From Rufibacter latericius (GTDB lineage: Bacteria > Bacteroidota > Bacteroidia > Cytophagales > Hymenobacteraceae), in NCBI RefSeq assembly GCF_003721515.1, contig NZ_RJJD01000003.1, forward strand, positions 372,001 to 436,000: DNA of 64,000 nucleotides. The letters run 5' to 3'. The notes below the pieces were generated by a model, which did not search any database, was not told the DNA's origin, and saw nothing but the letters and a program-made list of their open reading frames with translations. The number at the start of each line of letters is the position of its first letter. Within the stretch, counting starts at the first letter, position 1. Shown here piece after piece: positions 33,660 to 43,112 of this stretch. Made by a program: the position numbers and the translations under genes.

Positions 33660-36098
33660 TTGTCCTTCAATCCATTTACCATAGACTTACCCGTTCGGGA
33701 GATTATTCCTGCCGTTCGTGAACACCTTGCCGCCCAGAACACATTGATTGTGAACGCACCTCCAGGAGCAGGCAAGAGTACCCTTTTGCCGTTGGCCCTC
33801 TTAGACGAGGCTTGGCTTAAGGGGCAGAAAATCATCATGCTGGAACCACGCAGGCTGGCGGCCCGCACCATTGCTGAACGGTTAGCACAGCTACTGGGCG
33901 AAGAGGTGGGCCAAACTGTAGGCTACCGGATCCGGTTTGAGAACCGCATCTCAGAGAAGACCCGTCTAGAGGTAGTCACCGAGGGCATTCTTACCCGCAT
34001 GCTCCACTCAGACAACGCGCTCAAAGGCGTAGGCCTGGTCATTTTTGACGAGTTCCATGAGCGGAGTATCCATGCCGACGTGGCCATGGCCCTCTCCCGC
34101 GAAGCTCAGGCCACCCAGCGACCCGATCTGCGAATTATGGTTATGAGCGCCACGCTTAACATGCCCCAGCTCACCCGCCTGCTCAACGCCCCCGCCGTGC
34201 AGAGCGAAGGCCGGCAATACCCCATAGACGTGCAGTACGCCGGCGAAACCGATGCCCACCTGCTGCATGAAATGACAGACCGGGCCATCCGGAAAGCCTT
34301 GCTGGAAAAGAAAGGCGATGTGTTGGTATTTCTCCCCGGCGAACAGGACATCAGAAAAGTAGAGGCCCTGCTCAGGAGAGGCTTGCGCGATATTGCCATT
34401 CATCCGCTGTACGGCATGTTACCTTCGGGAAAACAGTACGCCGCTATTATGCCAGACCGCAACGGTAAACGGAAAGTGGTGCTGGCTACCTCAATTGCGG
34501 AGACCAGCCTCACCATTGAAGGGGTGACTGTAGTCATTGACACCGGTTTTGCCAAAACCCAACGCTTTGATCCCGGCACCGGCCTAAGTCGGCTGGAAAC
34601 GGTGCGCATCTCCAAGGACGCCGCCGACCAACGCGCCGGAAGGGCGGGCCGTTTAGGACCCGGCACCTGTTACCGCCTCTGGACCGAAGCCCTGCATGCC
34701 CGCCTGGCTCCGCACCGCACCCCTGAGATCCAGGAAGCGGACCTAGCCCCCTTGGTGCTGGACATGGCCGCTTGGGGCGTCATAGACATCCGGCAGTTGA
34801 CCTGGCTCACGCCACCTCCTAAAGCCGCCCTGCTGCACGCCCAGGAAACCTTGCACCAACTCAACGCTCTGGAAAACGGCCGCATTACCGCGCATGGCCG
34901 CAAGATGCATGCCCTGCCTACGCACCCGCGCCTGGCCCACATGCTGTTGGCAGCACAGGAGACAAGTCAACTCGCCCTGGCTACTGACATTGCCGCCCTG
35001 CTGGAAGAGCGTGATCCCTTACCCCGAGAAGCCGGTATTGACCTGAACCTTCGGATTGAAGCCCTGCGCCGCTTCCGGAAAGAGCAGATGCACCAAAAGC
35101 GCTTCTCTAAGATAGACAAGATAGCTGCCAGTTATCGCAGAATGTTCCAAATAGAGGCCGAAAACACCGTGGTAGACCCTTACGAGACTGGTTTGTTGCT
35201 AGCCAATTGCTATCCAGAACGCATAGCCTACGCTCGCCCCGGCAACAATGCCCAGTTCCAGCTGGCGAACGGTAAATACGCCTCGGCCGGTCACCGCGAT
35301 GATCTGGCGCATGACCCATGGCTGGCCATTGCACACCTGCACGCCGGGGGCGAGGGACCAGGACGTATTTTCCTGGCCTCGCCGCTTAACCCAAAAGACC
35401 TCGCTCCCTTGGTGAAACAGAAAGACGTAGTCACCTGGGACCCCGAGGAAGGCGAACTCACCGCTTCCCGCGACATGCGCATCGGGAACATCGTGCTTCA
35501 AAGCAAGCCTCTACCCGAGCCTGATGAGCGGTTTCTGCTTCCTGCCATTTGCGACGCCATCAAACGAGAGGGCGAGCAATGGCTGAACTTTTCTGAACCC
35601 GTCAAGCAGTTCCAGAACCGGGTGCTTAGTCTGCGTAAGTGGCACCCCACCGAAGGCTTCCCTGATCTCAGCACCCCTACCCTGCTACTCACCTGTAACG
35701 AGTGGTTGGCCTATCACCTCGAGAATGTAGAAATTGGTCAGGATCTACTCGACATTGACCTGCTACCCCTTTTGCAAGGGATGCTGAACCATGAGCAGCG
35801 GCAACGCTTAGAGGAACTAGCTCCCGCCACTTTGGTGCTGCCTGACGGCCACGAAATGGAACTCGCCTACCCTGGCAACGGACAACCGCCCCTTCTTGAA
35901 ATCAGGCTGCAAGATGTACTGGACTGGGAAAACAACCCCACCGTTGATGCCGGTGACGTGGCCGTAACTTTACACCTGCTCACGCCAGACTTAAAACCGT
36001 TAAAGGTAGCCCCCAGTTTACACCAGTTCTGGCAGGAGGAATACCCAAGGTTAAAGCCCAGGTTAGTTAAGACGTTCCCGAGGGTGAATTGGCGCTAA
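33660..36098 (+). CDS. hrpB: ATP-dependent helicase HrpB
   Basis: An 812-residue DEAH/RHA-type helicase of the HrpB family. Visible motifs are Walker A APPGAGKSTLLPLALL (about residues 32-47), the Walker B variant DEFHERS (about 130-136), motif III VMSATL, TSIAETSLTIEGV, and motif VI QRAGRAGRLGPGTCYRLW. The C-terminal HrpB-specific region follows. HrpB proteins are cytoplasmic RNA helicases of uncertain role, implicated in RNA metabolism. The start is a TTG at 33660, since no ATG lies in frame near the conserved N-terminus NPFTIDLPVREIIPAVREHL. A promoter is visible just upstream, and a palindromic terminator follows. Confidence 0.93.
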   Translation: MSFNPFTIDLPVREIIPAVREHLAAQNTLIVNAPPGAGKSTLLPLALLDEAWLKGQKIIMLEPRRLAARTIAERLAQLLGEEVGQTVGYRIRFENRISEKTRLEVVTEGILTRMLHSDNALKGVGLVIFDEFHERSIHADVAMALSREAQATQRPDLRIMVMSATLNMPQLTRLLNAPAVQSEGRQYPIDVQYAGETDAHLLHEMTDRAIRKALLEKKGDVLVFLPGEQDIRKVEALLRRGLRDIAIHPLYGMLPSGKQYAAIMPDRNGKRKVVLATSIAETSLTIEGVTVVIDTGFAKTQRFDPGTGLSRLETVRISKDAADQRAGRAGRLGPGTCYRLWTEALHARLAPHRTPEIQEADLAPLVLDMAAWGVIDIRQLTWLTPPPKAALLHAQETLHQLNALENGRITAHGRKMHALPTHPRLAHMLLAAQETSQLALATDIAALLEERDPLPREAGIDLNLRIEALRRFRKEQMHQKRFSKIDKIAASYRRMFQIEAENTVVDPYETGLLLANCYPERIAYARPGNNAQFQLANGKYASAGHRDDLAHDPWLAIAHLHAGGEGPGRIFLASPLNPKDLAPLVKQKDVVTWDPEEGELTASRDMRIGNIVLQSKPLPEPDERFLLPAICDAIKREGEQWLNFSEPVKQFQNRVLSLRKWHPTEGFPDLSTPTLLLTCNEWLAYHLENVEIGQDLLDIDLLPLLQGMLNHEQRQRLEELAPATLVLPDGHEMELAYPGNGQPPLLEIRLQDVLDWENNPTVDAGDVAVTLHLLTPDLKPLKVAPSLHQFWQEEYPRLKPRLVKTFPRVNWR

Positions 36099-36496
36099 CT
36101 TAGCTGTGAGAACCCAGCTTTTGGTGATGCAAGGTTTCGCAGTAAGTAAAATGGACTTTTATTTCTCGTAGAAAGTAAAGCTTCCATTCTATTAATCCCC
36201 GTTTTCGGCCTGTTTATAATAAAATAGGTCGAAAACGGGGATTAGACTTTCCTGCCAAAGCGCTTGTCGTTACTTATCAGAAAAAAGTAGAAAGACTCTT
36301 TAATAGAGGAGTAGAATTTCACGAAGCCCTTTTCAGAATTAACTTTCCGTTGCTACAAAGACGATAGCGAAACACATCAAACGAAACAGTGACTTCCAAG
36401 AGGAAAGGCCTGCTCTGGCAAAAGTGATGCCTGGCCCTTGCCTAATCAGCAACAAAAGATTGTCTATATTTACCCCTGCAACTAATTAAAGAAACA
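36099..36496. other. non-coding stretch
   Basis: No gene. It contains the palindromic terminator of hrpB (36193-36244) and, near the next gene, a TATATTTA box at 36466-36473 that could be a weak promoter for the gene at 36497. Confidence 0.55.
36193..36244. terminator. palindrome, terminator of hrpB
   Basis: Arms 36193-36215 and 36222-36244 pair with two wobble pairs. The arms contain TAATCCCCGTTTTCGGCCTG, sharing the CCTGTTT core of the family. It lies 95 bases after the hrpB stop. Confidence 0.6.
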
Positions 36497-36931
36497 ATGT
36501 ATACAGGACTACAGCACGCGCACTCTGGTTTAGCGTATCTGGTGCTTTTAGGCGTAGCGATCTCCCTGATCTCTGCCTTGGCCGGATTATTCGGGGGGAA
36601 AACCTTTACTGATGGAAACCGGAAACTAAGCCTTCTTGGCTTGATCCCTACGCACCTTCAATGGGTAATTGGGTTGATTTTGTATTTCGTCTCGCCGCTC
36701 GGGATTTCCAATGCCTCCGGGGCTGCCATGAAAGACGCCACTTCCCGCCTGTATTTCCTGGAACACCCTTTGATGATGGTCCTGGCCGTTGTCCTGATCA
36801 CCATTGGGTACTCTAAAGCAAAACGCCAGATTGGCACTAACCGCGGGTTCAAAACCATCGCTATTTTCTACGGACTGGGCTTAGTCCTGATCTTGAGCCG
36901 CATTCCATGGAGCGCCTGGTTTGGTAACTAA
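36497..36931 (+). CDS. small four-helix membrane protein (often annotated cytochrome B-like)
   Basis: A 144-residue protein with four clear membrane helices: about residues 13-32, 46-64, 88-103 and 118-135. MYTGLQHAHSGLAYLVLLG carries His residues at the start of helix 1, and others lie in THLQWVIG and LEHPLMMV, which could bind haem. Such proteins are common in Bacteroidota and often carry the label cytochrome B, but I see no firm family evidence. It is convergent with the haloperoxidase gene, and the pair share a bidirectional terminator. Confidence 0.65.
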   Translation: MYTGLQHAHSGLAYLVLLGVAISLISALAGLFGGKTFTDGNRKLSLLGLIPTHLQWVIGLILYFVSPLGISNASGAAMKDATSRLYFLEHPLMMVLAVVLITIGYSKAKRQIGTNRGFKTIAIFYGLGLVLILSRIPWSAWFGN

Positions 36932-36944
36932 AACCATAAGCTTC

Positions 36945-36992
36945 TTAAAAGAAAAGCCGCTCCTTTTATAGAAGGAGCGGCTTTTCTTTTAA
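36945..36992. terminator. bidirectional hairpin terminator
   Basis: A 21-base stem (36945-36965 with 36972-36992, one wobble pair) containing AAAAGAAAAGCCGCTCC, flanked by A- and T-rich sides. It lies between convergent genes ending at 36931 and 37006. Confidence 0.75.
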
Positions 36993-37005
36993 CCCTATTT
37001 ATTAA

Positions 37006-38358
37006 CTAGTTCTTCGGTACCGAGGCCATTACCTGAGGAGAACCTTCAACCTTCTTTAGGATCCACTCTCCCACTTCTAATCCTTGTTTCCGCCCGTTGT
37101 CAATGGCATCCATGAAATGGATTCCCCCATAAAAGCGGGACAAGCCAGCTTCAATGGCTGCTTCCTGGAACGAGTTGAATTTGCGGGCAGGCAAGCCGAA
37201 ACGCTCTTCCACTGTATCTATGTATTCAAATTTATCCCCGAAGTAGTGACTCAAGATTACCGCCGATGCCGCAGAGATGGTGGAGTGTCCGCTCAGGTAC
37301 TCGGGGAAAGGCGGGGTTTGGAGCAGTGGGCGGTAGTCTGGGTCAATGTACTTGCGAATGGCCGTTTCCGGGCGGATGCGGTTGCTCCGGAACTTTTCGT
37401 CCCAGCAGGAGATAAACCCGTCCATGAGCGCAACAGAAACCAGCGCATGTACCTTCATGGCTTTGGAGAAATCGGTTTTGGCTTGTTTACAGGCAATGCC
37501 CGTGATGCCTAACCAATGCGCGCCTGGGGAAATCTTTTTCAAACCAGCCTGCAGGTGACCGTTGTCTTGCAGGGCGAAGGGGTTACAGTCCCAGAAAAAG
37601 GCTGTTTCTAAATGCTCCTTGGGCAAGTTCCGGCTTGCCTCATAGTTCTCCAACATCATTTTGTAAAACGCAGACGACTTTTCTTTGGAGAAAGCGACAG
37701 GAGGAGCGGGTTTGAACTGCGTGCAGGTATCCAGGGTGAACGACCGAACCGTGCTGAAATACGGTTCTACCGGGGCAAAATAGGCAGGCGGCGTGGGGTA
37801 CCAGTTCCCCTCCCCTTCTAGGGGCGTGTACCTGGGGAAGTTACTGATGCGGTTGTATTTGTCTGCTTTGGCGTAGGCCAGGATCTCTTTACTTACAGCT
37901 TTGGCGTAGGTTAAAGAGGAAGTGATAACTTCCTCGGCCAAGCCTTCGTGCCGACAGGAATCCAGAAACCGAACTTCCAGGGAATCCATTAAGGCGCCGG
38001 AGGGTTGCATCTTTTTAGCGGTTTCCATCATAGCCAGTACCGCACTTAATTGGGTGGAGTAGCCTTTAAGGTTTTCGGGTTTGGCAACCTTCGGATACTT
38101 CTTCAGAATGCCGTGCATGCTCTGATAGCTGCTGTCATTCTGCGAAACTACTTCATAGCCCGCTAAAGTGGCATAAGAGAAAAAACGGGAAGCCAGCGGC
38201 GGATTGGTGACATCGTTCACCATGATGTCGGTCATCTTGTGGATGACCTGGCTGATTTGCACCGTGCTGAATTCCAGATTCTGTTTTTTCTTTTGGCTTG
38301 AAGAGGTACATCCCCAAAGGCCTACCCAAACCAAAAACACAAGTAAAAACTTTCTCAT
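37006..38358 (-). CDS. vanadium-dependent haloperoxidase-like lipoprotein
   Basis: A 450-residue lipoprotein (lipobox LWGC, about residue 17) of the PAP2/vanadium haloperoxidase superfamily. Key motifs are KFRSNRIRP, an exact K-x6-RP; LSGHSTISAA, the phosphate/vanadate-binding SGH; and SRFYGGIHFMDA, the SR-x5-H. Members oxidise halides with peroxide or act as phosphatases; the distinction cannot be made here. Its ATG shares one base with the stop codon of the FG-GAP gene upstream (TAATG), so the two are translationally coupled, a common pairing in Bacteroidota. The pair probably works at the cell surface. Confidence 0.88.
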   Translation of the reverse strand: MRKFLLVFLVWVGLWGCTSSSQKKKQNLEFSTVQISQVIHKMTDIMVNDVTNPPLASRFFSYATLAGYEVVSQNDSSYQSMHGILKKYPKVAKPENLKGYSTQLSAVLAMMETAKKMQPSGALMDSLEVRFLDSCRHEGLAEEVITSSLTYAKAVSKEILAYAKADKYNRISNFPRYTPLEGEGNWYPTPPAYFAPVEPYFSTVRSFTLDTCTQFKPAPPVAFSKEKSSAFYKMMLENYEASRNLPKEHLETAFFWDCNPFALQDNGHLQAGLKKISPGAHWLGITGIACKQAKTDFSKAMKVHALVSVALMDGFISCWDEKFRSNRIRPETAIRKYIDPDYRPLLQTPPFPEYLSGHSTISAASAVILSHYFGDKFEYIDTVEERFGLPARKFNSFQEAAIEAGLSRFYGGIHFMDAIDNGRKQGLEVGEWILKKVEGSPQVMASVPKN

Positions 38359-41300
38359 TACTGTAGACTATAAGCCTTTACAGGCATCTGATTCACGCCA
38401 AACAAAACAGTGTTCTTCAGCGGCAATATACTGCGGACATCGCCCATCACCTTGAACCCCGATTTCTGCTGCGGCACACAGGTAAAGTTTCCTTTGCCAT
38501 CGTTTTGCAGTAAAAGGCCATAATTCGCATCGGCTTTCCCGAAACGCAGGCGGGCTTTGTTGATGTTTCCACCTAAAAGCAAGTCCGGGGCTCCGTCACG
38601 GTTATAATCCAGGGAAGCCATCGCCAGCACCGGCGAGTATTGCGCCTCTACCGGCAACTTCATCTCCTTGAACTTACCGTTCGCACCTCCTTGAAAATAA
38701 GCAGTTTGCAGATAATTGCAAGACAATCGGCCGGCTCCCTTAAGTTCCTCAGGGGTAAAGATGGTCTCCAGTGTGGCATTGGCATAGCTGTTGTAATCCT
38801 GGAAACGCGTGCGCATCATGCTCACCTGGTCCAGCAACTCATCACGGGTGACGTAGGGGAAACTTTTGCCCTGCATGTAAAAGCACAGGATGGGGTCTAC
38901 CGCGCCGTTGTCATCGAAGTCTTTGAACACCATTTGGGCGGGTTGCTTTTCTGTGGCTTTGCACTGGGTGTTGAGGCCCTGGTTCCCGAGGATGAGGTCG
39001 GGGCGATTATCTTGGTTGAAATCCCCGATGAAGATTTTATTCCACCATCCGCTGTAATTCTTGGCAAAGAAGGCGCTGGTGTTTTCATTGAGTTTTCCGT
39101 TTTTCAGGCTGAAAACAGAAACGGGAATCCACTCGCCCACAACAATCAATTCAGGTTTGCGGTCGCCGTTCAGGTCATGCCAGGCGGCATCGGTGACCAT
39201 GCCGATGTTCTGGAGCTTTGGGGCTATTTCTGCGGTTTTGTCGGTAAACTGGCCTTTGCCGTTGTTGAGCAGCAAGTAGCTTCTGGGAGTTTCGGGGTAC
39301 CGGCCCGGAATCACACGGCCGCCTACAAACAAGTCCAGGAAGCCATCGCCGTTGAGGTCCGAAGCCCGGGCGCAGCTTTTGCTTGTCAGCATTGCGGGCA
39401 GGGCATTCGGGCTTTTGGTGAAATTGCCTTTGCCATCATTCAGGTACAGGCGGTCTTGCAGGGCGGCATCCTCGGGCAAGAAGTTGTGGTACCCGCCGCT
39501 GACCACGTAAAGGTCCAGGGCTTTGTCGTTGTTTGCATCAAAGAACAAGGCATCCACGTCTTCGCTGTTCTTATCGGCTGCGAAGGCTGGGGTTTGTTTT
39601 AGGGCAAATTTCCCGTTTTTGGCCTGTAAATAGATGGCACCGGCCTGGCCGACGGCTCCACCGGCGAAAAGGTCTTCCAGCCCATCGCCGTTCACATCGC
39701 CTTTCACCAGGCAAGGCCCAGAGAAAGACATAGGATTGATCATGAGGGGCTGACGCTTGAAGTCGTTCAGCTTGGTTTTCTGATGGGCAAACGTGACCGG
39801 TGCGGCGGTTTCCTTGAAGTAAGGTTTACCGTTGCTGGGCGCTACGTAGGTAGATGTGGCATTCTTTTCATCCACGGTGAGCACCTGGTTTGCTTTCACG
39901 TTTCGCAACACCTGCTGCTTTCCGCCGGTCCAGACCACCCGAACAGAATCAATTGCCTGGTTACTACCCAACCCGAAATGCAGCACTGGGGAAACGGTGG
40001 ATTGGTACCCTCGGGAGGTCATCTGCTCTTGGTATTGCTGCTGGCCCTGGTGGTAGAGCGTGATCTTGGCGCCCAAGCCATCGGTGTTTTTGCCCGAGCC
40101 CGCTAGTTTCACTTGCAGGTAGTGGTGCTTTGATTGCTTATCGGACTGGTTCTGGTACACAAAGGCGGGTTGGTTCACGTTGTTGGCTACCAGGTCCAGG
40201 TCGCCGTCGTTGTCCAGGTCTGCGTAGGCGGCTCCGTTGCTGTTTGAGGGCTGGTCAAAACCCCAATTCTGGCTTTGGTTACTGAACTGCAGGTTGCCCG
40301 TGTTCTGGAACATGTAATTGTTCACGTTAGAAGCCGGCATTTTAGACAACAGGTTCATCACACTTTGGGGCGTGACTTTTCCGCGCAGGTACTGGAAATA
40401 GGCGCTTCGGTACTTGATGAAATCCATGTTGGTGAAATCGCGCAGGAAGCCGTTGCTCACGAAGAGGTCTTTCAGCCCATCGTTGTCATAATCGGCTAAC
40501 AAAGGAGCCCAGCTCCAGTCTGTGTTAGAAATGCCGCTCAATTGGCCCACCTCGCTGAAGGTTCCGTTGCCGTTATTCACCTGCAGCATGTTGCGCATGT
40601 ACTGGTGGTTGAAACCCGCGCGCACGATCATGTCAAAGTACTCGTAGTTGTCAGGCCCGAATAAGAGTTTCTGGCGCTTGTTGTCTTCGGGCAGCATGTC
40701 CAGGCTGATGATATCCAGCAGACCGTCGTTGTTGATGTCAGCGATGTCGTTGCCCATGGAATAAATAGAAGTGTGCTGAATGCTAGCCTTGGACTGATCT
40801 GTGAAGTTGCCGTTTTTGTTGTTGATCAGCAGAAAATCGGGGGCAGAATAGTCGTTGGAGACATAAAGATCTGGCCAGCCATCCTGGTTGATATCTGCCA
40901 CGCCGGCACCTAGCCCGTAGGAGAACGCTGATTTATGCAGGCCGGCCTTGTCAGATACATCATTGAATACGCCGTTATTGTTCTGATACAGCTTGGCCTG
41001 CATGTTGCGTTCCGGCTTTTTCAGAATCTCTTGGATGGTGACATCGTCCAGGTTGTTGAACTGCCGGGGATTGTGGTTGAGCAGGAACATGTCCAGGTCA
41101 TGGTCACGATCGTAGTCAAAAAAGGCGGCGTGGGTACTGTACGACGAATCAGCGAGGCCCATTTCCCGGGCTTTGTCTATGAAGGTAGGTACTCCGTTTT
41201 TACCCGGGCCTTGGTTGATGAACAGTTGGTTTGTTCGGGCACTACCCGGCATGTTGCCAGAATAGCACTGATAAATATCGGGCAGACCGTCTCCGTTCAC

Positions 41301-41711
41301 ATCGGCGATGGTTGTGCCGGTTTTCCAAGTGTTAGGGTTCCCTCCCACCCCAGCGGCGGAAGTCACGTCCTCGAACTGCATCTGGCCTTTGTTCAGGTAC
41401 AACTTATTGGGAACCAGGTTTCCCGAGAAATAAAGGTCTTGCAGGCCGTCTTTGTTCACGTCTCCAATGGCTACTCCTCCCCCGTTATAAAAATACTGGT
41501 ACGAGATGATGTTGGCGAAAGGGGTTTCGGTTAGGGTATTGTTGAAGCTGATGTTGGTTTTCTCAGGAGCGAGCAGGGTAAACAGCTTGGGTTGATTTGG
41601 AGCGTCAGCAGCCAAAGTTGTTTCCTGGTCTGAGGTCTTCTTCTGACAACCAAAAGCACCCAGCACTACCAAGGCTAATCCCCAAAGGGAAGTACGATGA
41701 AACAAATACAT
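38358..41711 (-). CDS. FG-GAP/VCBS repeat lipoprotein with ASPIC/UnbV domain
   Basis: An 1117-residue lipoprotein (lipobox-like GAFGC, about residue 22). It contains many calcium-binding-like DxNxDGxxDL repeats (for example GDVNKDGLQDLYFSG, ADINQDGWPDLYVSN, DYDNDGLKDLFVSN) that form beta-propeller blades. In the middle is an ASPIC/UnbV segment (HFGLGSNQAIDSVRVVWTGG). The C-terminal third has a second set of repeats (GDVNGDGLEDLFAGG, DYNRDGAPDLLLGG). This CRTAC1-like architecture is usual for surface proteins in Bacteroidota that handle ligands or cell-cell contacts. It is the first gene of a coupled pair with the haloperoxidase-like gene. Confidence 0.88.
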   Translation of the reverse strand: MYLFHRTSLWGLALVVLGAFGCQKKTSDQETTLAADAPNQPKLFTLLAPEKTNISFNNTLTETPFANIISYQYFYNGGGVAIGDVNKDGLQDLYFSGNLVPNKLYLNKGQMQFEDVTSAAGVGGNPNTWKTGTTIADVNGDGLPDIYQCYSGNMPGSARTNQLFINQGPGKNGVPTFIDKAREMGLADSSYSTHAAFFDYDRDHDLDMFLLNHNPRQFNNLDDVTIQEILKKPERNMQAKLYQNNNGVFNDVSDKAGLHKSAFSYGLGAGVADINQDGWPDLYVSNDYSAPDFLLINNKNGNFTDQSKASIQHTSIYSMGNDIADINNDGLLDIISLDMLPEDNKRQKLLFGPDNYEYFDMIVRAGFNHQYMRNMLQVNNGNGTFSEVGQLSGISNTDWSWAPLLADYDNDGLKDLFVSNGFLRDFTNMDFIKYRSAYFQYLRGKVTPQSVMNLLSKMPASNVNNYMFQNTGNLQFSNQSQNWGFDQPSNSNGAAYADLDNDGDLDLVANNVNQPAFVYQNQSDKQSKHHYLQVKLAGSGKNTDGLGAKITLYHQGQQQYQEQMTSRGYQSTVSPVLHFGLGSNQAIDSVRVVWTGGKQQVLRNVKANQVLTVDEKNATSTYVAPSNGKPYFKETAAPVTFAHQKTKLNDFKRQPLMINPMSFSGPCLVKGDVNGDGLEDLFAGGAVGQAGAIYLQAKNGKFALKQTPAFAADKNSEDVDALFFDANNDKALDLYVVSGGYHNFLPEDAALQDRLYLNDGKGNFTKSPNALPAMLTSKSCARASDLNGDGFLDLFVGGRVIPGRYPETPRSYLLLNNGKGQFTDKTAEIAPKLQNIGMVTDAAWHDLNGDRKPELIVVGEWIPVSVFSLKNGKLNENTSAFFAKNYSGWWNKIFIGDFNQDNRPDLILGNQGLNTQCKATEKQPAQMVFKDFDDNGAVDPILCFYMQGKSFPYVTRDELLDQVSMMRTRFQDYNSYANATLETIFTPEELKGAGRLSCNYLQTAYFQGGANGKFKEMKLPVEAQYSPVLAMASLDYNRDGAPDLLLGGNINKARLRFGKADANYGLLLQNDGKGNFTCVPQQKSGFKVMGDVRSILPLKNTVLFGVNQMPVKAYSLQ

Positions 41712-42272
41712 GTATGATTATTAAAAAGACTATAATAATACAAAAACATATTCAGTTCTCCCACCGTTGATTTCTGCTTCTTTTATAGATTAGGCAAGGG
41801 TACTTCTTAAAACTAAGCTTCTCCTAAAATTCTATGCTCGCTTCTGCTTCTTCCTTTAAGGAACTTCTAAGTATTTTAACCTTATGTAAAGCAACAATAG
41901 CCACTTTCTGTAAATTACAGGCAGTTTTCTAATAAGTTAAATCAATCATTGGTAGATAGGTTTGAGGAGAATAAATTTATTCAGTTTCAGAGCAGTTTTC
42001 CTCAAAGAAGTTCTAAAGCACCCTTGCGGCCCTAGTGATTCGTTAAACCTTACTCCTTGTTTGGAGAAGAAAAGCTGCCTCCAGCAACAATCCTGTAGGA
42101 GCTGGTGCATTAAAATAACTCCACTTTCCGATTCATTCTTATCGCTGGGAGGTTTTTTCTGGAAAATGGTTTAAACGGGGAATATCCTGCTCCTTTGAAT
42201 GATTTATTACAGGCAAGAAGGCATCTTTCAACTGGAATAGCCGTACCTAAAACCTCATAAACCTTTAAAACT
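41712..42272. other. non-coding stretch
   Basis: A stretch of 561 bases between divergent genes. I find no gene and no clear hairpin. It carries the leader of the FG-GAP gene, with TATGTTTT on the minus strand near 41741-41748 as a possible -7 box. Confidence 0.5.
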
Positions 42273-42671
42273 ATGGAAGATAATCAAGAAACAAAAGCCC
42301 TTACTGACCTCATCCAGAATCCGCAGGAAATCTCTAACATCATCAACAATCCGGCTGATAACGGTATGAAGTTCTACCAGTCGCTGCGCAACAAAGACAA
42401 ACAGTACGTTGCCTTCGCCGCCGGACTGGGACTTATTGCCTATGGCTTTTTCCTGGGCAGATCAAGCAAAAAGGCAACTGCCGGGTACACTGGCTCAGGT
42501 AAAAAAAACAAAGGTAACAAAGGAGGTCAGTACCAAGATGGCACACAAGCCAGCTTAGACCAAGGAACCGTAAGTGGTTCTGGCGCCGGTTACGGCGGAA
42601 GCGGCCAAGCCGACAACGACTACAACGGTGGAGGCTATAATGGTGGCGATTTCAATCAAAACCAAGGCTAG
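42273..42671 (+). CDS. small protein with one membrane helix and Gly/Asn-rich tail
   Basis: A 132-residue protein of unknown function. The N-terminal third is polar (IQNPQEISNIINNPADNGMK), followed by one hydrophobic helix YVAFAAGLGLIAYGFFLG (about residues 48-65), a Lys-rich stretch and a low-complexity tail with GSGAGYGGSGQADN and YNGGGYNGGDFNQNQG. The tail composition is similar to that of the His/Gly-rich protein at 5609-6418. It is probably a single-pass membrane protein with a disordered C-terminus. It is followed by a hairpin terminator. Confidence 0.65.
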   Translation: MEDNQETKALTDLIQNPQEISNIINNPADNGMKFYQSLRNKDKQYVAFAAGLGLIAYGFFLGRSSKKATAGYTGSGKKNKGNKGGQYQDGTQASLDQGTVSGSGAGYGGSGQADNDYNGGGYNGGDFNQNQG

Positions 42672-42691
42672 GCAAATCATGTCAATCTTTT

Positions 42692-42724
42692 AAAGGGGTG
42701 CGGGTCAACGACTCGCACCTTTTT
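42692..42724 (+). terminator. hairpin terminator
   Basis: Stem GGGTGCGGGTC / GACTCGCACC with wobble pairs, a 3-base loop and a T-run directly after it. It lies 20 bases past the stop of the 132-residue gene. Confidence 0.75.
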
Positions 42725-43084
42725 TATGCCCCTTTTTTGAAAAACAAGGCTAAAGGAGTAGCCTGTTCTTATCATGAATAAGATTGGCACTCTTCCTGTT
42801 TCTGCATCTCTTTTGGAAAAAGGCCTAAAAGCGTCCATTAACCTTTCAACTCTTAGAATGGAAAGCTTTACATCATGCTTAGAAGTCCTCCAGTAAACCA
42901 AGTACTTTTAAGATTCTTCTCTCCTTGCCCTATTTGATATTCTAAAGATTCACAAGGAGCCATAAAGCCTAAGGCGGCAATGTTCATACCCTTGAAAACC
43001 TTTATCCATCCAAAAACACATTGATCTAACCTTAAATCTATAAATGGAGATGTTCCACTAAGGTATAAAAGTGATTTCAATGGT

Positions 43085-43092
43085 TACTTTTG
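43085..43092 (+). promoter_or_regulatory. -7 box for the O-antigen-ligase-like gene
   Basis: TACTTTTG matches TAnnTTTG exactly, but no TTTG-like -33 box lies at the right distance. It would give a leader of only about 14 bases before the ATG at 43113. Confidence 0.35.
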
Positions 43093-43112
43093 CAAGAAGA
43101 ACTTATTCTTAA

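Larger units (their letters stand above)
42672..43112. other. non-coding stretch
   Basis: It contains the terminator at 42692-42724, a decayed palindrome at about 42728-42757 (CCCCTTTTTTGAAAAACAAGG) and the promoter region of the O-antigen-ligase-like gene. A 70-codon minus-strand open frame at 42868-43080 has no clear homologue that I recognise. Confidence 0.5.

Noticed and set aside
42868-43080. A 70-codon minus-strand open frame upstream of the O-antigen-ligase-like gene
   Set aside because: Composition looks partly protein-like, but I recognise no family and it overlaps the promoter region of the divergent gene. Could be a remnant.
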